Of a stretch of DNA of 54,716 nucleotides, positions 9,709-18,500 are shown piece by piece. Each line of letters starts with the position of its first letter. Within the stretch, counting starts at the first letter, position 1. Position numbers and translations under genes: made by a program. Source of the DNA: Saprospiraceae bacterium (GTDB lineage Bacteria; Bacteroidota; Bacteroidia; Chitinophagales; Saprospiraceae); contig JAIYCH010000150.1 of the NCBI GenBank assembly GCA_027488135.1, positions 1-54,716 on the forward strand, read 5' to 3'. A model generated the notes under the pieces. That model had not been told where the DNA came from. It ran no database searches and saw only the letters and a list, made by a program, of their open reading frames with translations.

Positions 9709-11298
9709 TTAATTATATCCAGGATTCTGCTTCAATTTAGCATTTGAGTTTAATTGAGGCTTTGGAATTGGGAATATAATTTGGTGTGTTTTAGCAGCAG
9801 TTGATGGTTTTTCCCACCAGGTTCCACTCCATTTTCCAAAACGGATCTGGTCCTGACGACGAGTCATCTCAGCAAACATTTCACGACCTCTTTCTTCAAA
9901 TAGTTGATCTAAAGTTAGAGAAGAGAAAGCATCTACACCAGCACGCTTGCGTATTTGATTTACAAGTACAAGAGCTTTTGCCGTGTTGCCTCTTCTGAAC
10001 TCAGCTTCAGCAAGAGTAAGGATGATATCACCTAAACGGAAGATAACGAAGTCGTTACTCATGTTGGCATTTCCACCAATTTCATATTCATATTTACCTA
10101 TACGTGCACCACCTTGTCTCCAGGCATTTGGGAATATCTGGTTGATTTGAGGAGTGAAATTTAAAGGAGCTCCGTCTGGGTCACCTGCATCAACACCTGG
10201 GTCTTGTGCGCGTGAACCATCAGGGTTAAACTGGGGGCCAACCACAAAGTTGGTTAAACGCTTGTCAAGAGTACCTGTTGAAGGAGTTTTTGCTAAACCT
10301 CTCCAAACGTTACCTTGAGGACCAGGGTTTTTAGCTGCATCAATGTAAGAATTATAAAATTCTTCTACCACAGAATATCCATTCCAAGGCTGGTCAGCTA
10401 AGCTATAAACACCTTGACTAGCATAGTGAAGTGTCATCATTGGCCAGTTGAAACCACCTGCGAATACTTTATCATAAGCATAAACCATGATATTCTCAGA
10501 TGATCCAGCATTGCGAATAGCAAAGTTTTCAGAGTAAACAGACTGAAGGCTGAATGGGCCTTTGTCTATAATTTCCTGAGCATCAGCAGCAGCTTCAGCC
10601 CATTTAGGCTGATTGATATAAACTTGTGAGTTTAAATATAATTTAGAACGGATAGCTAAGGCAGCCCATTTAGTCATACGACCATAAGTCTTCGAATCTT
10701 TAGAAGTTGGAAGAACTGGAATAACCGCATTCAATTCAGAAAGTATAAAGTTATATACTTCAGCACGTGTAGCATTTGCAGGCGCCTCTTTAGATGTAAA
10801 ATCTACTACTAAAGGAACATTACCAAATGCGTCCATTGCCCAAAAGTACCATAAAGCACGTACTGCACGTAATTCAGCTATAAAGACTTTTGACTCAGGA
10901 GTTCCTAACTTCTCAAAAGAGAAAATTAAGCGGTTCGCTGTGTTAATACCGCCGTAAAGGAAACCCCATGCGTTATTAAAAAAGTCGTTATCAGAAGTAA
11001 AATTGTGTTGGTGAAGGTTTATAAGAATACCACCGTCATACCAGTCACCACCTTTTGTTGTGATAACCAATTCGTCAGAAGAAATCTCATTTAAAGACCA
11101 TAAATTACCATGGTTTCCTAAGCCGCCAAACGAAGCATAAGCCTGTCCTAAAGCAGCAATGAACTCTTCATCTGTTTTAAAGAAATTATCCGCAGTAATA
11201 TCGCTGTACAATTCCTCTTCCAGGTTTGTACATGATTGGATAGACATTGTAAGTACAAATCCAACCAATAATACGCGTTTAAAGAATAAATTTTGCAT
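9709..11298 (-). CDS. SusD/RagB family nutrient-binding outer-membrane lipoprotein
   Basis: This 529-residue protein has a lipoprotein signal (lipobox SIQSC, Cys23) followed by the typical SusD opening CTNLEEEL and DNFFKTDEEF. The middle carries the helical TPR-like scaffold (IAELRAVRALWYFWAMDAFGNVPLV). The C-terminus has the family signature FRLGDIILTLAEAEFRRGN and ERGREMFAEMTRRQDQIRFG, which is the usual SusD ending. SusD lipoproteins cap the SusC porin and bind oligosaccharides or other substrates at the cell surface. It starts 19 bp downstream of the susC gene and is followed by a terminator. No glycoside hydrolase gene adjoins the pair, so the substrate is not indicated. Confidence 0.96.
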   Translation of the reverse strand: MQNLFFKRVLLVGFVLTMSIQSCTNLEEELYSDITADNFFKTDEEFIAALGQAYASFGGLGNHGNLWSLNEISSDELVITTKGGDWYDGGILINLHQHNFTSDNDFFNNAWGFLYGGINTANRLIFSFEKLGTPESKVFIAELRAVRALWYFWAMDAFGNVPLVVDFTSKEAPANATRAEVYNFILSELNAVIPVLPTSKDSKTYGRMTKWAALAIRSKLYLNSQVYINQPKWAEAAADAQEIIDKGPFSLQSVYSENFAIRNAGSSENIMVYAYDKVFAGGFNWPMMTLHYASQGVYSLADQPWNGYSVVEEFYNSYIDAAKNPGPQGNVWRGLAKTPSTGTLDKRLTNFVVGPQFNPDGSRAQDPGVDAGDPDGAPLNFTPQINQIFPNAWRQGGARIGKYEYEIGGNANMSNDFVIFRLGDIILTLAEAEFRRGNTAKALVLVNQIRKRAGVDAFSSLTLDQLFEERGREMFAEMTRRQDQIRFGKWSGTWWEKPSTAAKTHQIIFPIPKPQLNSNAKLKQNPGYN

Positions 11299-11317
11299 TG
11301 TTTGATTTTTTTGATTT

Positions 11318-14281
11318 TTAGAAACCTAAGTTGGCACCTAAGGTGAAAATACGAGTAGTGAAGTAGGTTGATCTCCTCTCAATACCAGGTGATAATGGGT
11401 CGCCATTTTCAGAATCAGTAAATCTTACTTCTGGATCAATACCTGTGTAACCAGTCAATATGAATGGATTTTGAGCAGAAAGATAGAAACGTAAGCTTCT
11501 GATTCCTGATCCAGCTTTAACGTTCATTTTGTAACCAATCGTCGCGTTATCTAATTTAACGAAATCACCTTTTTCAACATGCGTGCTATTAACCTGTGCT
11601 TTAGTAACTTTTTGGTCTAAATACTTGCTGTTAACAACATTGTAATTGTTAACCGTAGTAGTTTCCAGGTTTTCGTAGAAACCACGGTAGCTATTCCATA
11701 ATTCGTGACCAAACGCTCCTCTGAAGAATAAGTTCACATCCCAGTTTCCGAAAGTGAAAGAATTATTTAAACCTGCTGTTAAAGTAGGTAAGCCTTGTCC
11801 AACAACTGTTCTGTCAGCGTCGCAATCGCAGAATTTTCCATCTCCGCTCAAATCTTGGAATTGAGGTGTTCCGTTTGGATTTACGCCAATCTGGATTGGT
11901 CCCCAAAATTGTCCTAATTCTTCTCCTTCTTTTACGCGGATTAAAGTGGTGTTATTCTGACCAGGTGAACCCATACCCGCACGGAATAATACGCCACCAT
12001 TACCAAAACTTAAATCACCAGAAGTTAAACTCTCCACTTTTGTTTTGAAAGTAGCTAAGTTGATACCTGCAGTCCAGCTGAATTTTTCTTTGCTTACAAT
12101 GTTGTAATTCAAAGCTGCCTCTAAACCTGTATTTGATAATTCACCAATATTCACTAAAGTTTGACCAAAGAGATTTGGTGGAACTGGAACATCAACTAAT
12201 AAAATCAAATCTTTTGTTGTTCTTGAGTAGTAATCAATAGTACCTGTCAAACGATTGTCTAACATGGCAAAATCAAGTCCAAAGTCAATTTCGTTTTTAG
12301 TTTCCCAAGCCAAATCAGGGTTTGCATTGGAAACTGGACCGTAAGTTGGTACATAAGCACCATCAATAAAGAAGTTGCCTTGACGACCAAATCTCTGTAA
12401 AGAAGCATAAGAGCTTGAAGGCTGGTTACCAGTGATACCCCAGCTACCACGAAGTTTCAAGCTGTTTACACCTGGTAATTCAAACAAGTTAGATAAGGTA
12501 ACACCCGCACTAACCGCTGGGAATAGACCCCATTTGTTATTCGCTCCAAAACGAGATGAACCTTCATAACGAGCACTTGCTGATACATAATACGTTCCAT
12601 CTACATTGATATTTGCACGTCCGAAGAAGGCAACTAATCTATTTGAATTCTTGTAGCTACCTACAGAACCTAAACCATTAGCGAAATCCAATGCAGCACC
12701 CATGTTATTATAGGTAAACGCATCTGTTAAGAAATTACCACCTTGCATGTAACTACCTTCGTAAGTGAAGTCCTGATAAGAATATCCACCAAGTAAAGTA
12801 ACGTTAGAAGAAGCACCAATTGATTTATTGTAATTTACAGTTGCTTCTAATAACTCATTGTAACGCTCGTTAGTTTGCTTTGTAGCTAAACCTTTTCTAC
12901 CAAATCCTCCGCCAAATTTTGAATTCTTTGGTGAATAATCAGCTCTGAAATCAGATTCCCACTGGCTTGAGTAGAAAACGCCAAAACGTAAATCATCAGT
13001 TAAACTATAATCTCCACGTACACTGGTAAGTAAACGAGTGTCTTTGCCATCATGAATATTTTGTTCAGCAATCGCTAAAGGATTGAAGAAGTCAAATATA
13101 TCACGCTGAGCATATCCACCAAATCTTCCTCCCGCTGTAGCAGAAGTAGTCGTGTTATCATAAACAGGCATCGTCGGATTTGCAATCACTGCATATCTGA
13201 ATGAGTTAGCGTCACCATAAGATGCTTCTTTAGTTGTAGAAGAAACATTGACAGTGAAGGTTGCTTTGTCATTAAATGCCAATTGAGTAAGATTTATTCT
13301 ACCATTTAACTGGTTAAATCCTGAATTAATACCAATACCGTTAGCATCACGTAAGTTCAAAGAAGTACGGAACGTTGTGTTGTTTACACCACCACCTAAA
13401 GAAAGGTTGTGAACCTGAGAATAACTTGTGTTAGTTACTAAGTCCAACCAGTCGGTTGTTGCACCTAAATTAGGAGCTCCAGGAACCTTGCGGAATTCGT
13501 CAGCGGTCATAACTGGTATTTTCCTTGCCAGGTTTTCCATACCAACAGAACCATTGTAATCAGCAGTAACCTTACCTGATTTTCCAGTTTTAGTTGTGAT
13601 AAGGATTACACCACTTGAACCACGAGTACCATAGATAGCTGCAGCAGATCCGTCTTTCAATACATCAATTGAAGCAATATCATTAGGGTCAACAGTGCTC
13701 AAAGAACCACCAATTACCCCGTCGATTACTATCAGAGGCTCAGCATTTGCACCTACAGTAGATACACCTCTTAGACGTATCTGGAAACCACCATTTGGGT
13801 CACCACCTGGACGTACAACACTCAAACCTGCTACTTTACCCTGAAGTAACTGAGCAGGATCATTTACGGTACCTCTGTTGAAATCTTCTGATTTCAAACT
13901 GGTTACCGCACTGGTAATCTCCTTTTTCTTTTGTGTACCATAACCAACCACAACAACCTCACTAAGAGCTTGTTGCTCAAATGCTAAGCTGATGTTAACA
14001 GTAGTACTGTTACCTACTACTACATTTTGCGTTGCATAGCCTGTAAAAGAAAAAGAAAGCGTTGCATTGGCTCCAACAGTAATCGTGTAGCTACCGTCTA
14101 AGTCCGTAACAGTTCCATTGGAGGTTCCTAATTCAACGACGTTTACGCCGATGAGTCCCTCTCCATTTCCTGCATCAATCACTTTTCCACTGATTTTGCC
14201 TCCTTGAGCATTAGCCATTCCAATAGCCAACACAGAAAAGCACAAAACCGAGAAAACATGTTTCAGAAATCGTTGTTTCAT
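11318..14281 (-). CDS. SusC/RagA family TonB-linked outer-membrane transporter
   Basis: This 987-residue protein has a signal peptide (cleavage after MANAQ, about residue 26), a carboxypeptidase-regulatory-like domain at about 28-105 (KISGKVIDAGNGEGLIGVNV), and the SusC hallmark VVVGYGTQKKK near residue 110. The plug domain carries IDVLKDGSAAAIYGTRGSSG. The rest is the 22-strand TonB-dependent barrel, ending in the phenylalanine-terminated FTLGANLGF typical of outer-membrane proteins. It imports large nutrients using TonB energy and works with the SusD encoded next. The 293-bp upstream region holds the promoter, but I found no clear TAnnTTTG box there. No FecR/sigma pair or hybrid two-component regulator is next to it. 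Confidence 0.97.
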   Translation of the reverse strand: MKQRFLKHVFSVLCFSVLAIGMANAQGGKISGKVIDAGNGEGLIGVNVVELGTSNGTVTDLDGSYTITVGANATLSFSFTGYATQNVVVGNSTTVNISLAFEQQALSEVVVVGYGTQKKKEITSAVTSLKSEDFNRGTVNDPAQLLQGKVAGLSVVRPGGDPNGGFQIRLRGVSTVGANAEPLIVIDGVIGGSLSTVDPNDIASIDVLKDGSAAAIYGTRGSSGVILITTKTGKSGKVTADYNGSVGMENLARKIPVMTADEFRKVPGAPNLGATTDWLDLVTNTSYSQVHNLSLGGGVNNTTFRTSLNLRDANGIGINSGFNQLNGRINLTQLAFNDKATFTVNVSSTTKEASYGDANSFRYAVIANPTMPVYDNTTTSATAGGRFGGYAQRDIFDFFNPLAIAEQNIHDGKDTRLLTSVRGDYSLTDDLRFGVFYSSQWESDFRADYSPKNSKFGGGFGRKGLATKQTNERYNELLEATVNYNKSIGASSNVTLLGGYSYQDFTYEGSYMQGGNFLTDAFTYNNMGAALDFANGLGSVGSYKNSNRLVAFFGRANINVDGTYYVSASARYEGSSRFGANNKWGLFPAVSAGVTLSNLFELPGVNSLKLRGSWGITGNQPSSSYASLQRFGRQGNFFIDGAYVPTYGPVSNANPDLAWETKNEIDFGLDFAMLDNRLTGTIDYYSRTTKDLILLVDVPVPPNLFGQTLVNIGELSNTGLEAALNYNIVSKEKFSWTAGINLATFKTKVESLTSGDLSFGNGGVLFRAGMGSPGQNNTTLIRVKEGEELGQFWGPIQIGVNPNGTPQFQDLSGDGKFCDCDADRTVVGQGLPTLTAGLNNSFTFGNWDVNLFFRGAFGHELWNSYRGFYENLETTTVNNYNVVNSKYLDQKVTKAQVNSTHVEKGDFVKLDNATIGYKMNVKAGSGIRSLRFYLSAQNPFILTGYTGIDPEVRFTDSENGDPLSPGIERRSTYFTTRIFTLGANLGF

Positions 14282-14478
14282 AAAATCTGGTTTAAAAAAA
14301 ATGCTTAATAAATATTTATTCGTAATAAATTGTTTAAAGTTTTTGTTCCAGTTGGATATAACTTAATTTCTTTTTACAAACCATTGTGAAAAGAATCTCT
14401 TACACATTCGTCGAAATTCTCTTTTGCGCATAAAAATAGATAATAAATCTATATTTTATAGGAACAACGTAAAATAAT

Positions 14479-14493
14479 ACCTCTTTCAGAGGT
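14479..14493. repeat. Short inverted repeat upstream of susC
   Basis: ACCTCT (14479-14484) and AGAGGT (14488-14493) form a perfect 6-bp stem with a 3-base loop, about 190 bp upstream of the susC start. On the minus strand it is followed by ATTATTTT. It could be an operator or a weak terminator; the sequence alone does not decide. Confidence 0.35.
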
Positions 14494-14538
14494 AAAATTC
14501 CCTTTTTATATTCCGTTTAACGAAATCCTATTTTCTTT

Positions 14539-14553
14539 CGCTGCTTTTCAGCG
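14539..14553 (-). terminator. Possible hairpin terminator after ybeY
   Basis: CGCTG (14539-14543) and CAGCG (14549-14553) form a 5-bp GC-rich stem with a 5-base loop, 22 bp after the ybeY stop on the minus strand. There is no strong T-run after it, so termination here is only a possibility. Confidence 0.35.
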
Positions 14554-14574
14554 TAATTAATTATTATTTTCTTC

Positions 14575-15048
14575 TTAATTGTATTCTTTGTAATGTCCTA
14601 TTGCCTCGTTTTCTTTTTGATCCATTTCCTCCTTTTCGGTAGGCGTTTTATCTTTAAATCCACACAAATGTAAGACCCCGTGGATAATAACACGAAGCAG
14701 TTCATCCTCAAAGCTAACCTTGAAAGTATCTGCATTTTCCCTTACTCTATCTATGCTGATAAATATATCGCCCTCAATGTGTGGTGGTGTAGTATATGGA
14801 AAGGTGATGATGTCAGTGAGGGTATCATGGTCTAAATAACTGACGTTCAACTGATGCAGATAGTCATCACTGCAAAATATGAAGTTTATAAAACTTAAAT
14901 TACAAGCGTATTTATCTATGGTATGTTCTATCCAGGGTACTATTTTATCCTTATGCTTAGGTTCAAAGGCTATATCTTCTGAAAAAAAAGAAATGGGTGA
15001 TGTTTGTTCATCCATTTCCTCTTCAGGTATATTATTTTCTAAAATCAT
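14575..15048 (-). CDS. ybeY: Endoribonuclease YbeY, rRNA maturation factor
   Basis: This 157-residue protein carries the UPF0054 signature HGVLHLCGFKD at residues 123-133, which supplies the metal ligands (His123, His127; the usual third His is Asp133 here, a substitution I also associate with Bacteroidota family members). The upstream segment LDHDTLTDIITFPY matches the conserved substrate-site block. YbeY is a zinc-dependent RNase for 16S rRNA 3'-end processing and ribosome quality control in the cytoplasm. Its start overlaps the stop of the upstream RsbW-like gene by 4 bp, indicating translational coupling. Length is normal for the family. Confidence 0.96.
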   Translation of the reverse strand: MILENNIPEEEMDEQTSPISFFSEDIAFEPKHKDKIVPWIEHTIDKYACNLSFINFIFCSDDYLHQLNVSYLDHDTLTDIITFPYTTPPHIEGDIFISIDRVRENADTFKVSFEDELLRVIIHGVLHLCGFKDKTPTEKEEMDQKENEAIGHYKEYN

Positions 15049-15431
15049 ATTTTGAAATGCATTTCAACTGTACGTCCGTTATCTTTATACTGGATCTGGT
15101 CGCATAATCTTTGCATTAAAAACACGCCTCTTCCTCCACACTTACAGATGTTTTCATCACAAGTTGGGTCTGGCACACTGGTAGGGTCAAAACCGCAGCC
15201 TTGGTCAGAAACGCGGATAGCTATAGTGTCTGACTTTTTTTGAAGGTTTATTTGGACGACTTTGTTTTCGTCATAATGGTTACCATGGGTAATAGCATTA
15301 GTCACAGCCTCTGTTAACGATATCAACATATTGCCGTGAACCTCTTGACTTATTTTGTACTGATGCACCAGATCTTGCACGAAACTATCAAGAACATTAA
15401 TGCTCCTTAAATTGGAGGGGAGTTTAAGCAT
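15045..15431 (-). CDS. RsbW-like anti-sigma regulatory ATPase (HATPase_c_2)
   Basis: This 128-residue protein is a stand-alone GHKL ATPase domain. The N box is ISLTEAVTNAITHGN (Glu41, Asn45), the G1 box is VSDQGCGFDP (Asp76, Gly78) and the G2 box is GGRGVFLM (about 99-106). It is the right size for RsbW/SpoIIAB-type serine kinases that sequester sigma factors, but no sigma factor or anti-anti-sigma gene lies beside it. A Cys cluster (CDENICKC, 91-98) sits in the ATP-lid region, which is not standard for RsbW and could bind metal or sense redox. It is translationally coupled to ybeY and has its own promoter at 15517-15548. Confidence 0.88.
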   Translation of the reverse strand: MLKLPSNLRSINVLDSFVQDLVHQYKISQEVHGNMLISLTEAVTNAITHGNHYDENKVVQINLQKKSDTIAIRVSDQGCGFDPTSVPDPTCDENICKCGGRGVFLMQRLCDQIQYKDNGRTVEMHFKI

Positions 15432-15458
15432 GATACACTACCGTTAAGTTTAAAAATC

Positions 15459-15482
15459 ATTAGATGATTATTATCATCTAAT
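15459..15482. repeat. 10-bp inverted repeat in the leader of the RsbW-like gene
   Basis: ATTAGATGAT (15459-15468) and ATCATCTAAT (15473-15482) are perfect inverted copies separated by TATT. The dyad lies between the predicted promoter and the ATG at 15431, 27 bp upstream of the start. It could be an operator or a 5'-UTR hairpin. Confidence 0.6.
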
Positions 15483-15516
15483 TTAATAAAGTAGTGTTCT
15501 CGGGATTATATAGCTG

Positions 15517-15548
15517 CAAAAGTATATCCGAAAATTGAGAAAGTCAAT
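15517..15548 (-). promoter_or_regulatory. Predicted promoter for the RsbW-like gene and ybeY
   Basis: On the minus strand there is TTG (15547-15545), a 20-bp spacer, then TACTTTTG (15524-15517), matching the Bacteroidota consensus TTG / TAnnTTTG. The -7 box lies inside the 3' arm of the terminator at 15518-15566. The inferred transcript start is near 15509, giving a leader of about 80 nt. Confidence 0.65.
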
Positions 15549-15566
15549 ATGCGGATATACTTTTTT
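15518..15566 (-). terminator. Terminator after the DUF4175 operon
   Basis: AAAAGTATATCCG (15518-15530) pairs perfectly over 13 bp with CGGATATACTTTT (15552-15564), and an inner ATTGA/TCAAT stem closes the loop. It starts 12 bp after the DUF4175 stop. T-runs lie at the end of each arm, so it could act in both directions. Confidence 0.75.
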
Positions 15567-15578
15567 ATGCTTTCAGTT

Positions 15579-18500
15579 TTAATTATTTGATTTATAAGAC
15601 TTTAGATAGGTTTCAACTAAATTCTTATAATATGGCTTCAAGGAAGGAGACACAGTTTGATAATTTTGAATCTCCGCTTTCCTTTGGCGGATGTACTCTT
15701 CTAAAGCAGGTGGCATAGGCGCCGGTGTAGTTTTAGCTATTTCCGCCTTTCGTTTTTCGTCTTGGTCCTGTTGTCTTTCCGCCTTTTCAAATTCAAGCAT
15801 TCTCGTTAATATTTGTTGCTGGCGTTTCATTACTTCCCCATTCATTCGCTTATTAACCAAATCTATTTCCGTTTTATTCATCTCATCTACCATCTCTTGC
15901 ATCTCTTTATTGCCTCCTTTTCCCTGCTGCTGTAACTTGCGTTGTTTTGCTTCCATGGCTTTTCGTAAAGCAGCTTGTTTAGCAGCCATTTCAGCAAAAT
16001 CTTTTGCACTTGGGCTTTTTCCCTCTTTTTGCTTTCCCTTCATCTGTTCATTTAACTTTTCTTGCCCTTCTGACATCTGATCCTTGGGTTCACCCTGACC
16101 TGGACTATTGGGATCCGCACACATTTGCTGACCTTTCATTTTCGATGCCATCTGTTGTTGAAGTTGCTCTAAACTCTCACTAAGCATTAAGGCCAAATCA
16201 TTTAAACTTTTCATGCCACGTTGCTGGAAATCAGCCGCTGTCGTTTTTTTCCGTTCCTCTAACTGAACAATAGATTCTTTATACGACCTGTTTATTTCCA
16301 TTACTTTGTCGGTTACAAAGCTTTCAAGTTGAATCATTCTTTTAGCTAAGGCCTGCAAAGTATCTTCTGCAATTTTAAAATCGTCTTTTAACTTATTTTG
16401 CTTTTGAGTAAGCTGCACAAATTTAGGCGTGGATGGATCTGTTTTGTTGAATTCCGCAATCAAATCTTCCTGGCTAAATGAAAGAGAAACCAGGTTTTCA
16501 AGTAATTGTCTTAAGGTCTTCATATCCATTTGCATTTGCTTCATCTGCCCGGCTTGCATCTGGTTTTGCATCTGGCTCGCCATGTCCTTCATTTTCTTAG
16601 CCGCGTCTTTTTGATTTTTACTCGCCTTATCATTCTTTTTTTGTTCCAGATTTTGCTGGCTGTCTTTCATATCCCGCTGAATATCCTTTGCGTCCTCTTT
16701 CTTATCGTCCATCTTTTGTGGCTTCTCTAAGGCATCATTCTTTTTAGCAATTTCTTTCAACTTTTCTTCTACCTTCTTAAATTCTTCTTGTAGTTCCTTC
16801 TGCTTTTCAATTAACTTCTCTTGAGATTCTTCTTGTTTTTCAGGTGATTCCTTTTGGGAATCTTTTTGATTGGCTTCCGTTTCTTTAGTCAATTCTTCCT
16901 GCTTATCTGATAATTTTTCCAGTTCTTTTGCCGTCTCAGTTACCTCCTTTTCAATCTCAAGTTGTTTGAATAACTCAAGCATCCTATCCATTTGCTTGTT
17001 CACCTTATTATCATTCATCTCCATTTCTTCCATCATCTTTAAGGCCTCATCTTTATTCAGTTCCTGCATAAGTTCCTGAATTTTTTCCATCAGAGATTTC
17101 ATTTCATCATTCACCACCTCTTCCATTAAATCTTCAAGTTTCTCCTGTTTTTCCTTCATCTCCTCACTTCTTTCAGAAAATTCTTCCTGATTCTTTTTAT
17201 TCTCCTCCATGGCTTTTTTAGCCTCTTCAACCAATTTTTCTAATTCTTTTTGCTGGTCCAATATCCGTTGAAGTTCTTTTCGCGTTTGCCAATCCATTTC
17301 TTTTTGCTGCAACAACTTCTCACGCATCTTTTGAAGCTGTTCTTGCAATTTTTTGGATTCTTTGGCGGCGTCCATCATGTTTTTTTGAATCAAATCTTCA
17401 TTCAAATCTTCCATCTTTTTAAATTCCTCCACTGTTGGCATTTCATAAGTCCACGACGTTGATTTAGCCGATTTACTGCCATTAACGCCGTCATTATCAA
17501 ATACCTCAAAGTAATATTGGACGTTATCCCCAGGTTCAATATTTAAAGTGCTTAGGTCAAATGAATGCCTGAAAGCTACTGGAGAACCAGCATTTTGTTT
17601 GATAATCTGGGTTTTCTCAGTGATTAACTTGTCTCCACGGAATAATGAATAATTAAAATGTATTTTTTCTATACCATAATCATCGGTTGCATCACCAGCC
17701 AGAAAAAGTAATTTATTATTGGTACTATCTTCAAATTTCTGAGCATTTATTTCCGGATATTTGTCAGGTATAATATTTAAATTATATCGTACAGAATCAC
17801 CTTTAGGTAAAGCTTTGTTGCTAAAAAATACTTGATAAATATCGTCTTTTAATGCCTTTTTCTTGTAAGTGAACAGATAATCACTAAACCTCTTTGCCTC
17901 AGTTCTTCTTTTTTCAGCTTCAAAATAAAAGGAAATATCGTCTGTGTGATTGGCATCAAATACCCAATTCACTAAGGTGCCTTGAGGAACGACCAGGTCG
18001 CCAATATTTTGAATAGTCTCATCTTTTCTACCCGTGTAAGAGGGGTAGTCTAAGGTTATTTCAAAACCCTGTATAGTAGGTTTTGAAAGTACGTTGAGTG
18101 TGAAAGTGGGTGATTTTACTTCCGCACCGGATATCTTAAACCGAGTGGTTTCGGCAACATTATTGAAACGATAGGAAAATTGATCAGGACTTTCTTTTTT
18201 AAGTCGATATGGATATCCACCAATCTCTATAAATGCTTCATCGGGCAGTTGATTGCCTTCAACCCTTATGTTTAAAACAAAATCGCTGTTTTGTAAAACT
18301 TCTAATTTTTCGTTTGTTACGGAAAACTGAAATGGAGATGGCTTAATAAATTCTTTGCCGTTGTAAATTAGTCTTTCTGTAGAATCAATAAGCAAACTGG
18401 GCGCCGCAAATAATAATATTAATAAAAGTAACAATGGAGGTAGCGCATATCGCAAATACCGGCTGTTTTGATTTAAATTTATAGCGGCCTTAAATGGGAC

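Noticed and set aside
15691-17462. Several plus-strand open frames of 60-129 codons opposite the DUF4175 gene
   Set aside because: They are shadows of the Glu/Lys/Gln-rich coding strand. Their products are Cys/Ser/Phe-rich low-complexity sequence with no family resemblance.
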